Assembly (NCBI RefSeq): GCF_009617895.1
Contig: NZ_BLAW01000001.1
Span: forward strand, 611,001 to 675,000
Direction of reading: 5' to 3'
Length of the DNA stretch: 64,000 nucleotides
From: Prolixibacter sp. SD074
GTDB lineage: Bacteria > Bacteroidota > Bacteroidia > Bacteroidales > Prolixibacteraceae
Below the pieces are notes generated by a model. It was not told the DNA's origin. It made no database searches and saw only the letters and a list, made by a program, of their open reading frames with translations. The translations under genes and the position numbers were made by a program. Of the stretch, positions 40,974 to 50,682 are shown one piece after another (the stretch's first letter is position 1; each line of letters begins with the position of its first letter).

Positions 40974-42179
40974 ATGAACATCCTTGTCCTGAATTGTGGA
41001 AGTTCGTCTATCAAATACCAGCTGCTTTCGGTTAGCGGAAGCGACGACTTGCTGGCCAAAGGCATTGTAGACCGCATTGGTATCGAAGGAAGTTGTTTGT
41101 TGCACAAAGTCCCAAACCAGGAAGATTACCTGGTGAAGGCCGAAATTAAAAATCACAAAACTGGCATTGGGCTTATCCTGAGGATACTTACCGATCCGGA
41201 GGTAGGTGTTTTGAATAAGCTGGAAGATATCGAGGCGGTAGGGCACCGGGTAGCACATGGCGGCGAAACATTTACCGAAGCGCGTATTATCGACGAAGAT
41301 GTAAAGAAGGGGATTCGCGACTGTTTCGAACTGGCGCCACTACATAATCCGGCCAACTACGATGGAATTAAGGCAATGGAAGAACTGCTTCCCGGCGTAC
41401 CTCAGGTAGCCGTTTTCGACACGGCATTCCACCAAACCATGACGCCGGATGTTTACCTCTATTCGTTACCATACGATTATTATGAGCGTTTGCGGGTCCG
41501 TCGGTATGGTTTTCATGGAACCAGCCACAAATATGTTGCTGAGAAAGCCTGTCGGTTTCTGAAAAGAGACATCAAAAAACAGAAAATTATTACCTGCCAC
41601 TTAGGAAACGGCGCCTCTATTACTGCCATCAATGGTGGTAAATCGATTGATACCTCGATGGGATTCACACCCAACGAAGGTTTGATGATGGGAACGCGAA
41701 GTGGTTCGATCGATCCGGGAGCATTGTTGTACATCGGTTGCCATGAAGGGATGGACAGCAACGAACTCAACAACATGCTGAACAAGGAAAGTGGTGTGAA
41801 AGGCGTTTCGCAACTTTCATCTGATATGCGTGATTTGGTGACGGCTGCCCGCGAAGGAAACGAGCGGGCCCGTTTGGCATTGCAGATGTATGCTCACCGG
41901 GTAAAGCAGTACATTGGGGCATATGCTGCTGAATTGAATGGGCTTGATATTCTCGTATTTACGGGAGGAATTGGTGAGAATAACGATTACGTACGGGATT
42001 TAGTCTGTAAGAATCTACAATACATGGGAATCATCTTCGATGACGAGAAGAATGTAGGATTACATGGTCAGGATGAAATCATTTCGCTTCCGGGCTCGCA
42101 TGTAACTGTGATGACCGTTACCACCAACGAGGAGCTGGTTATTGCCCGCGAAACCTATAATCTTGTTAATGTAGAATGA
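40974..42179 (+). CDS. Acetate kinase family, second copy
   Basis: A 401-residue acetokinase with the same motifs (LNCGSSSIKYQL, VFDTAFHQTM, YGFHGTSHKYV, CHLGNGASITAINGG, FTGGIGENND). The frame is open from 40908, but that would start before the terminator; the ATG at 40974 aligns with the first copy. The two proteins share the core but differ clearly in the N-terminal third and in the loop near YIGCHEGMDSNEL versus FIMDKEKIGTKSA. It could be an acetate kinase regulated differently, or one adapted to propionate or butyrate. Confidence 0.92.
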   Translation: MNILVLNCGSSSIKYQLLSVSGSDDLLAKGIVDRIGIEGSCLLHKVPNQEDYLVKAEIKNHKTGIGLILRILTDPEVGVLNKLEDIEAVGHRVAHGGETFTEARIIDEDVKKGIRDCFELAPLHNPANYDGIKAMEELLPGVPQVAVFDTAFHQTMTPDVYLYSLPYDYYERLRVRRYGFHGTSHKYVAEKACRFLKRDIKKQKIITCHLGNGASITAINGGKSIDTSMGFTPNEGLMMGTRSGSIDPGALLYIGCHEGMDSNELNNMLNKESGVKGVSQLSSDMRDLVTAAREGNERARLALQMYAHRVKQYIGAYAAELNGLDILVFTGGIGENNDYVRDLVCKNLQYMGIIFDDEKNVGLHGQDEIISLPGSHVTVMTVTTNEELVIARETYNLVNVE

Positions 42180-42233
42180 ATTCAAATTAAAGATAGTTCC
42201 TTTCGAAATTTTCAGCGAAAGTTTTGAATTGTA

Positions 42234-42282
42234 AAGCCCCGCCATGGCATAAGATGAATTTTCTTATCTTGACGGGGCTTTT
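42234..42282 (+). terminator. Terminator after the second acetate kinase gene
   Basis: AAGCCCCG pairs with CGGGGCTT, with an inner ATAAGA/TCTTAT pair, followed by TTCT. Confidence 0.75.
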
Positions 42283-42478
42283 CTATCATCCTGAAAGTAA
42301 TAGTTTAAGAGTATATTATATCAAGCCAAATCCTAACATTTCATAGGTTTTGGGAATATTTCATTTCGTAATTTCAACATGTGTAAACGGATGGATAAGT
42401 TCCACAGTCATTTTGTGCAGTTGATTGTTATAGTGGATAGCGAAGAATGACACCGGCTGTCGCCGTTTCGAAGCGAAC

Positions 42479-43417
42479 ATGTTAAATGAATTTTATAAAA
42501 CAGATTATCCTATGGGAATTAATCGACTGGAAGATCTTTTTGATGCGGTACAAGGCCGTCCAAAGCGCAAATTAATTGCCGCTTATGCCAACGACGAACA
42601 TACCATTGTAGCCATCAGCAAGGCTATTGATCTGGGATTGGTTGAAGGAATTTTGGTGGGAGATGAGAAAGTCATCCAAGGGGTTTGCCGTCATGAAAAT
42701 ATTGATCCGGCCAAATTTACAATTGTCCATCAGCCTAATGAGCAGTTGGCTGCTACTGACTCGATCACCATGATCAACAATGGCGAAGGTGACATTATTA
42801 TGAAAGGGCTGGTCAGCACCGATAAATTCATGCGTGCCATTCTCAATAAGGAAAACGGGTTGTTACCTCAGGGAGCGGTATTGAGTCATGTAACGGCGCT
42901 CCAGAACCCACATTATCATAAACTGATTATTGCCAGTGATGTGGCGATTATTCCCGAGCCGGATTTAAAGCAGAAAGTGCAAATGATTAATTACATGGTG
43001 CAGACCGCTAAAGCTTTGGGAATTGACAACCCTAAAGTGGCCGCCATCGCTCCAACTGAGTTGGTATTGCCGGGGCTGCAATCCTGTTCCGAAGCGGCAC
43101 TCCTGTCGAAAATGAACGAACGCGGACAGATTAAAGGCTGCGTAGTGGATGGCCCGTTGGCCCTTGATGCCGCGATTGACGAGGAATCTGCAAAAATTAA
43201 AGGCATTAAAAGTGAGGTGGCTGGAAAAGCCGATTGCCTTCTTTTCCCCGATTTGAATGCCGGTAACGTATTCTATAAGACAAACACAAAATTGGCAGGT
43301 GCTGAATCGGCAGCTTCGCTTGTTGGAGCTAAAGTTCCTGCAGTCCTCGTTTCGCGCGGAGATTCTATCGAAACTAAGTTATATTCTATTGCATTGGCAG
43401 CGATGCTGGCTAAGTAA
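42479..43417 (+). CDS. ptb: Phosphate butyryltransferase
   Basis: A 312-residue phosphotransacetylase-fold enzyme that converts butyryl-CoA and phosphate to butyryl phosphate. It is distinct from the upstream Pta: IMKGLVSTDKFMRAILNKE, LSHVTALQNPHYHKLIIASDVAI and GPLALDAAIDEESAKIKGI are hallmarks of the Ptb group, and it is paired with buk. The ATG at 42479 gives MLNEFYKTDYP; an alternative ATG at 42512 (MGINRLEDLF) is closer to the usual family start. buk begins 12 bp after its stop. Confidence 0.92.
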   Translation: MLNEFYKTDYPMGINRLEDLFDAVQGRPKRKLIAAYANDEHTIVAISKAIDLGLVEGILVGDEKVIQGVCRHENIDPAKFTIVHQPNEQLAATDSITMINNGEGDIIMKGLVSTDKFMRAILNKENGLLPQGAVLSHVTALQNPHYHKLIIASDVAIIPEPDLKQKVQMINYMVQTAKALGIDNPKVAAIAPTELVLPGLQSCSEAALLSKMNERGQIKGCVVDGPLALDAAIDEESAKIKGIKSEVAGKADCLLFPDLNAGNVFYKTNTKLAGAESAASLVGAKVPAVLVSRGDSIETKLYSIALAAMLAK

Positions 43418-43429
43418 TTAATTAATCTT

Positions 43430-44509
43430 ATGAGAAATATACATATATTGGTTATCAATCCCGGTTCTACCTCTACAAAAATTGCGGTGTACGAAGATGT
43501 ACGGTGTATTTTTCTGAAAACGCTACGGCACTCAAAAGAAGAGCTTGAGCAGTATAAAACGGTAACCGAGCAGTACGAATTCCGGAAGAATGCGATTCTG
43601 GAAGAACTGAAAGCCGATCGCATTGATTTGAATAGCATGTCAGCGGTTATTGGTCGGGGAGGCTTGACCTATCCGTTGGAATCAGGCGTCTATGAAATCA
43701 ACGAGCGGATGGTGGAGCACTGCAAAATAGGCATTAGCGGAATGCACGCCTCCAACCTGGGTTCGATGATTGCCTACGAGCTGGCAAAGGAAATCCCCAA
43801 TTCGTTGGCCCTAACGGCCGATCCGGTTGTAACCGATGAAATGAATGATATTGCCCGAGTGAGCGGACATCCTAACTTCGAACGTCGTTCGATTTTCCAC
43901 GCACTGAACCAGAAAGCAGTTGCCCGGCAACATGCAGCCAAATTAGGACGACTTTACAGCGACATGAACCTGATTGTGGTCCATCTGGGCGGTGGAGTTT
44001 CCATCGGTGCGCACAACAACGGCCGTGTAGTCGATGCAAATAACGCACTCGATGGTGAAGGACCATTTTCTCCCGAAAGAAGCGGTACCTTGCCTGCAGG
44101 CCAGTTAGTTGATATGTGCTTCAGCAATAAATACACCAAGGAGGAAATCAAGCGAATGATTACCGGTGAAGGTGGTTTTGTTGCCTATCTGGGGACCAAC
44201 GATGCCCGCGATGTGGAAATGGCAGTTAACGAGGGTGATGAGCGTGCCATATTCTATCATAATGCGCTGGCTTACCAGGTATCGAAAGCAATCGGAGAAA
44301 TGGCCACGGTGCTGAAAGGACGGGTGGATGGTATTCTGATTACCGGCGGAATGGCATACGATAAAACCCTGATGTCGCTGATTCGCGAGCGGGTCGATTT
44401 CATTAGCCAGGTATACATTTATCCGGGACAGGATGAAATGAAGGCGTTAGCTATGAATGCGCTGAATGTGGCAAGAGGAGAAGCAAAAGTGAGGGTTTAT
44501 AGCCGATAA
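43430..44509 (+). CDS. buk: Butyrate kinase
   Basis: A 359-residue butyrate kinase of the acetokinase/ASKHA fold; it makes butyrate and ATP from butyryl phosphate. Motifs: LVINPGSTSTKIAVY (about 7-21), RGGLTYPLESGVYEIN, GHPNFERRSIFHALNQKAVA, VVHLGGGVSIGAHNNGRVVD, GPFSPERSGTLP and ITGGMAYDK. The Ptb-Buk pair completes a terminal butyrate branch parallel to Pta-AckA. A strong terminator follows. Confidence 0.95.
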   Translation: MRNIHILVINPGSTSTKIAVYEDVRCIFLKTLRHSKEELEQYKTVTEQYEFRKNAILEELKADRIDLNSMSAVIGRGGLTYPLESGVYEINERMVEHCKIGISGMHASNLGSMIAYELAKEIPNSLALTADPVVTDEMNDIARVSGHPNFERRSIFHALNQKAVARQHAAKLGRLYSDMNLIVVHLGGGVSIGAHNNGRVVDANNALDGEGPFSPERSGTLPAGQLVDMCFSNKYTKEEIKRMITGEGGFVAYLGTNDARDVEMAVNEGDERAIFYHNALAYQVSKAIGEMATVLKGRVDGILITGGMAYDKTLMSLIRERVDFISQVYIYPGQDEMKALAMNALNVARGEAKVRVYSR

Positions 44510-44533
44510 GTTAAGGAATACCTGTTATACACT

Positions 44534-44575
44534 AAAAAAAGGTTGTCGCTTCGTTAATTCGTGACAACCTTTTTT
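44534..44575 (+). terminator. Intrinsic terminator after buk
   Basis: AAAAAAAGGTTGTC pairs with GACAACCTTTTTT across a 15-nt loop, with a T-run at the end. Confidence 0.9.
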
Positions 44576-44625
44576 ATATTTACATGGTTTCATATTATTT
44601 TAGGACCAAACGATACGCTACCAAC

Positions 44626-45825
44626 ATGGATACCTATCATTTCATCATAGTCACCTGTTTGATTGTTATTACTTCATTTATATTTAATATATTAAGTAAT
44701 AAAACTAATATACCCAGCGTATTAATGCTGATTACGTTGGGTATGGTTGTGAAATATTTTTTCGACCTTTCCGGGTTCCAACAGGCATTTATGCCAACAC
44801 TGGAGCTGCTGGGGGTCGTAGGTCTCATCATGATTGTACTGGAGGCGGCACTCGATTTAAAGCTGTCGCCGGAACGATGGCCGGTTATCTGGAAATCAAC
44901 CCTTGTGGCGTTTCTGACATTGAATATTACCACTTTCGGCTTTGCCGGAATGATGATGATGGTGGTTCAGGGACTTGAATTTATGGTCGCATTGGTATAC
45001 TCGCTTCCACTGGCCATTATTAGTTCAGCCATCGTTATTCCCAGCGTGCATAAAATGACGCGTTCGCGCAGGGAGTTTATGATTTATGAAAGTACGCTTT
45101 CCGATATTTTCGGGATCATGGCTTTTTATATTTTACTGGAAAATACCAATGCCAACGGATTTTGGGAGATTATCGGAAATGTGACGGCTAATCTTAGCCT
45201 GACGGTGTTGATCTCATTCATCGGTAGTTTTATCCTGCTCTACATTTTTCAGAAACTAGTCGTTATCAAGACGAAATTCTTTCTGTTTCTGTCGCTGTTG
45301 ATTCTTCTGTATGCTGAAGGAAAAATCTTTCACCTTTCTTCATTGCTCATTATTCTCGTATTCGGTCTGGTATTGCGCAACCAGTTTTTGTTTATCCGTG
45401 GGAAGCTATCCAAATACTTCGACCATCAAGCCATTGGCGTTCTGTTCGACAGCTTTAAGATGATCACAGAAGAAACTTCGTTTCTGGTCCGGTCCTTCTT
45501 CTTTGTGGTCTTCGGCATGGCCATTTCCATAGGCGATGTATTGAACTGGCAGGTATTGTTGCTCAGTTTCGCCTTTCTGGTAATTCTGTACCTCATACGT
45601 TTTGTCATATTCCGGACCGTAGTAGGGAAAGATATTTTTCCTGAAGTTTTCATCGCTCCCCGCGGATTGATATCTATTCTTCTTTTCTTCGATATCCCTG
45701 AAGAATTCAAAGTGCATGAAATAGAGAGTGGAATTCTTGGGGTCGCTATTCTGGTCACCAGCCTGGTCATGGGATGGGCTCTGGCACAATGGCGTAATCG
45801 CATGAATGTTGATATGGAAGAATAG
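44626..45825 (+). CDS. Cation:proton antiporter (CPA family)
   Basis: A 399-residue inner-membrane protein with about 12 transmembrane helices and the Na+/H+ exchanger fold. Visible core elements: NILSNKTNIPSVLMLITLG in TM2, ELLGVVGLIMIVLEAALDL (with the conserved acidic EAALDL), and IAPRGLISILLFF, equivalent to the conserved APRG of CPA1 antiporters. It exchanges Na+ or K+ for protons; the ion cannot be assigned. The frame is open from 44584, but that start abuts the buk terminator, so the ATG at 44626 (MDTYHFIIV) is preferred. Confidence 0.88.
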   Translation: MDTYHFIIVTCLIVITSFIFNILSNKTNIPSVLMLITLGMVVKYFFDLSGFQQAFMPTLELLGVVGLIMIVLEAALDLKLSPERWPVIWKSTLVAFLTLNITTFGFAGMMMMVVQGLEFMVALVYSLPLAIISSAIVIPSVHKMTRSRREFMIYESTLSDIFGIMAFYILLENTNANGFWEIIGNVTANLSLTVLISFIGSFILLYIFQKLVVIKTKFFLFLSLLILLYAEGKIFHLSSLLIILVFGLVLRNQFLFIRGKLSKYFDHQAIGVLFDSFKMITEETSFLVRSFFFVVFGMAISIGDVLNWQVLLLSFAFLVILYLIRFVIFRTVVGKDIFPEVFIAPRGLISILLFFDIPEEFKVHEIESGILGVAILVTSLVMGWALAQWRNRMNVDMEE

Positions 45826-45985
45826 ATCCTGTTTGTTGAATATAATTTACTGTTTGGTTGATGATTAGCATCTCTTTTTCTAAATTGAACGCAGAAAAGA
45901 ACGGGATAATACCGTTATGAGCTGTAGGCTGAAACAATAAAACAGCTATTTTTCAGGTTATTGTACTAAATAAGTATTATTTAAT

Positions 45986-47845
45986 ATGCGGAGAATATTC
46001 TTGCTTTACCTGGCAATTGCTGTGTTTTCGTTGACAAGCTGCCACCACCACCGCGAACCCGACGTAAAAGTCACCGGACAGTTAAAACACTGGCATACTG
46101 TTACTTTAATGATCACAGGGCCGTTAGTCGCTGAATTCTCGGCAGACAATCCGTTTCTTGATTACCGGCTGGAAGCAACCTTTACCAATGGGAATAAAAC
46201 CTATGTGGTACCCGGCTTTTTTGCTGCCGATGGTCGTGCTGCCGAAACCGGAGCAAATTATGGTAACAAATGGGAAATCAGGTTTTGCCCGGATAAAACC
46301 GGCACGTGGAACTACAAGATTTCATTTGTGAAAGGCCTAAATGTAGCCATTGCCGACAAATTGGAACTGGAAGGTGAGAAAGTGAATCCCGATGGATTCG
46401 AAGGTAGTTTTGAAGTGGCTCCATCGGATAAATCAGGACGCGACTTCCGGGCACAAGGTAGGCTTGAATATACCGGCGGACATTATTTGAAATTTGCCGG
46501 TTCCGGCAAATACTTCTTAAAAGCTGGAGCTGACAGTCCGGAGAATTTTCTGGCGTATGCCGGATTTGACGATACCTACAAGCCGGGACAGCAGGAAAAA
46601 CGGGAAGGGGAAGCAGGCTCCGGTCCGAAATTGCATGAGTACGGACCGCATGTTAAGGATTGGCATGCAGGCGATCCCGTTTGGCACGGAGACAAGGGGA
46701 AAGGAATTATCGGCGCATTAAACTATCTCGCTTCCCAGGGAATGAATTCGGTCTATTTCCTGACCATGAATGTGCAGGGTGATGGCGATGATGTATGGCC
46801 CTGGTCGCGCAGAAACGAGCGTTACCGTTTCGATTGCTCCAAGCTTGACCAATGGGAAATCGTTTTCAACTACATGGATTCGATGGGAATTTCGCAACAC
46901 TTAGTAACGCAGGAAACCGAGAATGAGACCTTGCTCGATAACGGAAATACCGATGCACAACGAAAACTTTACTACCGTGAACTGGTCGCCCGGTTTGGTT
47001 ATCATCCGGCTTTGATTTGGAATTTAGGCGAGGAAAACGGCCCGGCAGACTGGACGCCTAACGGACAAAATGATGCGCAGCGGAAAGCGATGGCATCGTA
47101 TTTGGCCGGAATCGATCCGTATCATCATCCCATTGTTATTCATACACATTCCGATAATACGAATCGTGACAAAGTGCTCATTCCTATGCTCGGGTTCAAA
47201 TCGCTGAACGGCGTTTCGTTGCAGGTGGGCAATCCGTACGATGTCCATCAGGTAACGAAAAAGTGGTGGCAGAATTCCGATACCACGAAACACAAATGGG
47301 TCTTAACCATGGATGAAATCGGGCCGGCATGGAAAGGTGCTTTGCCCGACCAAAACGATGCGCAGCACGATACGATACGCCACCAATGTCTCTGGGCTGG
47401 CTTAATGGCTGGCGGGGCAGGAGTGGAGTGGTACTTCGGATATAAGTTTCTGAATAACGATTTGAACTGTGAAAACTGGCGCTCGCGCGAGAATCTGTGG
47501 AAACAGACGAAAATTGCAACGGATTTTTTCCAACAATATGTGCCATTCCAGAACATGCAACCTGCCGATAACCTGGTTATCACCAACGACAGAGAACAAT
47601 CCTATTGTCTGGCATATCCCGGAAAAACCTATGTTTTATACCTGGCGGAAAAAACAACATGGTCACGCTTTAAGGTGAACAATCCCGGGGAAACCTACAG
47701 CGTTTCCTGGTTCAATCCACGTACCGGTGGCGCTTTGCAAAAGGGAACAGTGGAAACGACCACCGGAGACGGCTGGATTGATTTCGGACGTGCTCCTTCC
47801 GACCGCGATAACGATTGGGTGGTATTGCTTCGAAGAAAAAGTTGA
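45986..47845 (+). CDS. DUF5060-type glycoside hydrolase-like lipoprotein
   Basis: A 619-residue lipoprotein (LTSC, Cys18). Residues about 38-140 form a DUF5060-like beta-sandwich (NPFLDYRLEATFTNG, KWEIRFCPDKTGTWNYKISF), followed by a TIM-barrel-like domain (about 165-520; KFAGSGKYFLKAGADSPENF, HPALIWNLGEENGP, LTMDEIGPAW) and a C-terminal putative collagen-binding-type sandwich (about 530-619). Glu in NLGEENG and in MDEIGPA are good acid/base and nucleophile candidates. Related proteins occur in polysaccharide breakdown loci; the substrate is unknown. No SusC/SusD pair is adjacent. Confidence 0.8.
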   Translation: MRRIFLLYLAIAVFSLTSCHHHREPDVKVTGQLKHWHTVTLMITGPLVAEFSADNPFLDYRLEATFTNGNKTYVVPGFFAADGRAAETGANYGNKWEIRFCPDKTGTWNYKISFVKGLNVAIADKLELEGEKVNPDGFEGSFEVAPSDKSGRDFRAQGRLEYTGGHYLKFAGSGKYFLKAGADSPENFLAYAGFDDTYKPGQQEKREGEAGSGPKLHEYGPHVKDWHAGDPVWHGDKGKGIIGALNYLASQGMNSVYFLTMNVQGDGDDVWPWSRRNERYRFDCSKLDQWEIVFNYMDSMGISQHLVTQETENETLLDNGNTDAQRKLYYRELVARFGYHPALIWNLGEENGPADWTPNGQNDAQRKAMASYLAGIDPYHHPIVIHTHSDNTNRDKVLIPMLGFKSLNGVSLQVGNPYDVHQVTKKWWQNSDTTKHKWVLTMDEIGPAWKGALPDQNDAQHDTIRHQCLWAGLMAGGAGVEWYFGYKFLNNDLNCENWRSRENLWKQTKIATDFFQQYVPFQNMQPADNLVITNDREQSYCLAYPGKTYVLYLAEKTTWSRFKVNNPGETYSVSWFNPRTGGALQKGTVETTTGDGWIDFGRAPSDRDNDWVVLLRRKS

Positions 47846-47847
47846 TC

Positions 47848-48261
47848 TTACAACGTAGCCCAGATGCGTGCCAGTGAGTGGCCCGGTGCTTTGATATCCA
47901 AATCGAGGAAATAACCGAAAGGCGTTTGCGCTGTTTGGTATTCAGCATTCTGCAGGCGTTTTTCGGCTGCGTCGAAAATGGCCCTGGCAAATTCGGGCGA
48001 AGCTTTTGATTCCGACAGGTGGGCAAATGAATGCAGGATGATATGCTGTGTATCATTCTTCCGGGCTGTCCATTTCAAATGGTTCACCAGTTTTTTCTCC
48101 CGGCTGGCCACGGTCTTCTCTTCGTCACCTTCTTCCATATGGATAAAAGCAACAATGCAATTTTCGTAGGCTGACCCTTTTTCAATGGTTTCTACTTCTT
48201 CTAAATTTTTAATGGCAGGCTCGTAAGCAAACCGGTCGGCATAAATAACCAAGACTTTCAT
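47848..48261 (-). CDS. Stand-alone archaeal-type threonyl-tRNA synthetase editing domain
   Basis: A 137-residue protein resembling the N-terminal editing domain of archaeal ThrRS (tRNA-Thr_ED, a D-aminoacyl-tRNA-deacylase-like fold). Signatures: MKVLVIYADRFAYE at the start, LHSFAHLSESKASPEFA (about 76-92), and TPFGYFLDLDIKAPGHSLA (about 113-131), equivalent to the archaeal APFGWYKxFxxxxKGHPL. In archaea this domain hydrolyses Ser-tRNA(Thr). A free version lacks the catalytic synthetase and could act in trans on mischarged or D-aminoacyl-tRNA. It is convergent with the DUF5060 gene and divergent from the protease gene. The homology call is from motif memory. Confidence 0.75.
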   Translation of the reverse strand: MKVLVIYADRFAYEPAIKNLEEVETIEKGSAYENCIVAFIHMEEGDEEKTVASREKKLVNHLKWTARKNDTQHIILHSFAHLSESKASPEFARAIFDAAEKRLQNAEYQTAQTPFGYFLDLDIKAPGHSLARIWATL

Positions 48262-48429
48262 AATAAATATTTTGTGCTTTTTACTACCAGTGAAAATATT
48301 TCACCAATAAGTACGATTTGGACGATAAAATTAACGATTCCGGGAAACAAAATAGCTATGCCCATGAAAAGCGACCGTTTTTGATTAACGAAGTTTCTTA
48401 TATTTACTTTTATAAATACTTTCCCTTCT

Positions 48430-50634
48430 ATGAACAGGTATGTGATTTTCATTTTGTTGGCATTTGGATTGGCTCTTTTCCCGGAGGTTATGACTGCACA
48501 GATTTCCTATGGAGGTCGGCCCGCTTCCTTTTCCTTAAAAGAAAAAGCGGCTACCGTGGTTCCGGTTGTCCGGATGGAGCATGTATCTGGCAGGCAGTTG
48601 ATAAAAGCAGAGCCGCAAAGTGGCTTAAGGCTTAAACCCTACAAGTTTGCTCATACCTTCAACGTCGATATTACTCCGCAGAATTCGGGAACCTGGACGG
48701 TGGTTGATGATGGGACGAAAATCTGGAGGGTGAAGATTTTATCGCTGGGAGCTTATTCCCTCAATATCATTTTTGATCAATTCAAGCTGCCCGATCACGC
48801 TAAACTTTTTATCTACAGTCCTGATCATCAAAAAGTGTTGGGCGCCTTTACGGCGAATAATGAGTCGGGGTATGGAACTCTTGCCGTTCGGCCTTTGGCC
48901 GGAGACGAGATGGTGGTAGAGTATGATGAGCCGGCAGATGCCGAATTTCCGGGACAGCTGCATATCACCAAGGTCAATCACGATTACAAGAATGCATTTG
49001 GCGACCGGCCGCTGGGGCAAGCCGGCTTGTGTAATGTTGACGTCTATTGCACCCCGGCAGAAGATTTGGCCGTGCAAAAACAATCTGAAGTACGTTTAAT
49101 TATATCAGGGAGTGAACTCTGCTCCGGAACAATGGTGAATAATGTTACTGAAGATAAAACTCCTTATCTGATAACCGCAGGACATTGCATAGGCTCAAAA
49201 ACCGATGCCGAGCAAACCGTATTCTATTTCAATTACGAAAGTCCCGATTGCGGTCAAAACCTGGGGAGCATTGACGGATACGTCGATCAAACTGTTTCGG
49301 GTTCCATTCTGAAAGCACGTTCCGATTCGCTGGATTTTGCTTTGGTTGTCATGAATACTCCACCGCCTGCAGAATATCGTCCGTATCTTTCCGGTTGGAA
49401 TAACAGCGCTTCCGTTCCTGCATCAACTTTTGCCATCCATCATCCTAACGGAGATGTGAAGAAGATATCGCGTGACTATGATTCACCAGGCGTCGGTTCC
49501 TTTTCGACCAAGTACATTTCCAATGCTTTTTGGCACATCCATCGTTGGGATGTGGGAACGACCGAAGCAGGCTCTTCCGGAAGTGGTTTGATTAGCAATA
49601 GTTTTCAGTTTATCGGAACACTAACCGGTGGAGCAGCGACTTGTGAAGATCCGATCAACGATTACTTCGCCATGCTGAACAGGCAGTGGAGTTATTATAG
49701 CGCCGACACCATGCAGCTGGCAGTTTGGCTTGACCCGAACAATACCGGTAGTACCTTTGTCAATGGCTTGGATCCGTATGTAACAAATCCCAATCCCTGC
49801 GAGCTGTTTTCGAATGTGCAGTACGGCGAAAAGTACGTGAAACAAAAGCTGTCTGACAATTCCGGATATATAACCGGGAAAAATTCGTTGGGTATCACCG
49901 CTTACGCTGAAAAGTTCGATCAATCGGCTCAGACGGAATTGCAGGCTGTGGCCATCGCTTTCAGTCAGGCGGCTACCAGTCCGATATCCGCGGGACGATA
50001 TTTCAATCTGAATGTGTACGATGCCGATCCGGCGACTGGTTTGCCCAAACATATCATTGCAACACAATCGGTTTCGATAAAGACTTTACAGGATTCATCG
50101 ATGAATTACATTCCGTTGACAAATCCGATAACAACCGCCGGTACATTTTACGTCGGTTACGATCTCGATTACAATAATCTTCAGGACAGTATTGCCGTTT
50201 TTAATGCGCCCGCCCGGGATGCGGTTACCAATCCAGTGAACACTGCCTACGCCTTATATAACAATGGCTGGGTTCCGTTCGATCAGATTCCTGATATTGG
50301 TATTAAGACGTCGTTGCTGATCAAAGCGCACGCCTGCAATGTGTTGGGGATGGATGTCGTCGGTACCAACCTTCATGATAAACAGTTTGAAGTTTATTAC
50401 CCGACCGGCGGGTTGAACAACTATGTGTATTTGCTGAACAACGGACCGGAGGCAAATGCCGTGGTATCTATTATGGATATAATGGGAAGGACGTTACATC
50501 AGGAAGTACGTTACCTGACGAACGAACCGGTAAGGGTATCCATTGGAAATCACAATTCGGGAATCTATTTCATTGCGGTAAAAACCGATAAGGCCAGAGA
50601 AGTGATGAAAGTCCGGTTAAGAACCGGGCGTTGA
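48430..50634 (+). CDS. Secreted trypsin-like lysyl endopeptidase with C-terminal sorting domain
   Basis: A 734-residue secreted serine protease. Signal peptide about 1-22 (ending TAQ); a pro-region to about 200; S1-fold catalytic domain about 205-455 with His in LITAGHCIGS, Asp in SDSLDFALVV and Ser in TEAGSSGSGLIS; then beta domains, and a C-terminal module (about 660-734) with VSIMDIMGRTLHQEV and NSGIYFIAVKT, typical of type A type IX secretion sorting domains. Cys pairs (CNVDVYC, ELCSG, ATCEDP) resemble lysyl endopeptidase/Lys-C. It is probably surface attached or released via T9SS. A TATATTTA box about 35 bp upstream resembles a promoter element. Confidence 0.88.
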   Translation: MNRYVIFILLAFGLALFPEVMTAQISYGGRPASFSLKEKAATVVPVVRMEHVSGRQLIKAEPQSGLRLKPYKFAHTFNVDITPQNSGTWTVVDDGTKIWRVKILSLGAYSLNIIFDQFKLPDHAKLFIYSPDHQKVLGAFTANNESGYGTLAVRPLAGDEMVVEYDEPADAEFPGQLHITKVNHDYKNAFGDRPLGQAGLCNVDVYCTPAEDLAVQKQSEVRLIISGSELCSGTMVNNVTEDKTPYLITAGHCIGSKTDAEQTVFYFNYESPDCGQNLGSIDGYVDQTVSGSILKARSDSLDFALVVMNTPPPAEYRPYLSGWNNSASVPASTFAIHHPNGDVKKISRDYDSPGVGSFSTKYISNAFWHIHRWDVGTTEAGSSGSGLISNSFQFIGTLTGGAATCEDPINDYFAMLNRQWSYYSADTMQLAVWLDPNNTGSTFVNGLDPYVTNPNPCELFSNVQYGEKYVKQKLSDNSGYITGKNSLGITAYAEKFDQSAQTELQAVAIAFSQAATSPISAGRYFNLNVYDADPATGLPKHIIATQSVSIKTLQDSSMNYIPLTNPITTAGTFYVGYDLDYNNLQDSIAVFNAPARDAVTNPVNTAYALYNNGWVPFDQIPDIGIKTSLLIKAHACNVLGMDVVGTNLHDKQFEVYYPTGGLNNYVYLLNNGPEANAVVSIMDIMGRTLHQEVRYLTNEPVRVSIGNHNSGIYFIAVKTDKAREVMKVRLRTGR

Positions 50635-50682
50635 TTTTTCGATAACGAAAGTTAGGCTTACCTTTGAGAAAATTTTCACCGG

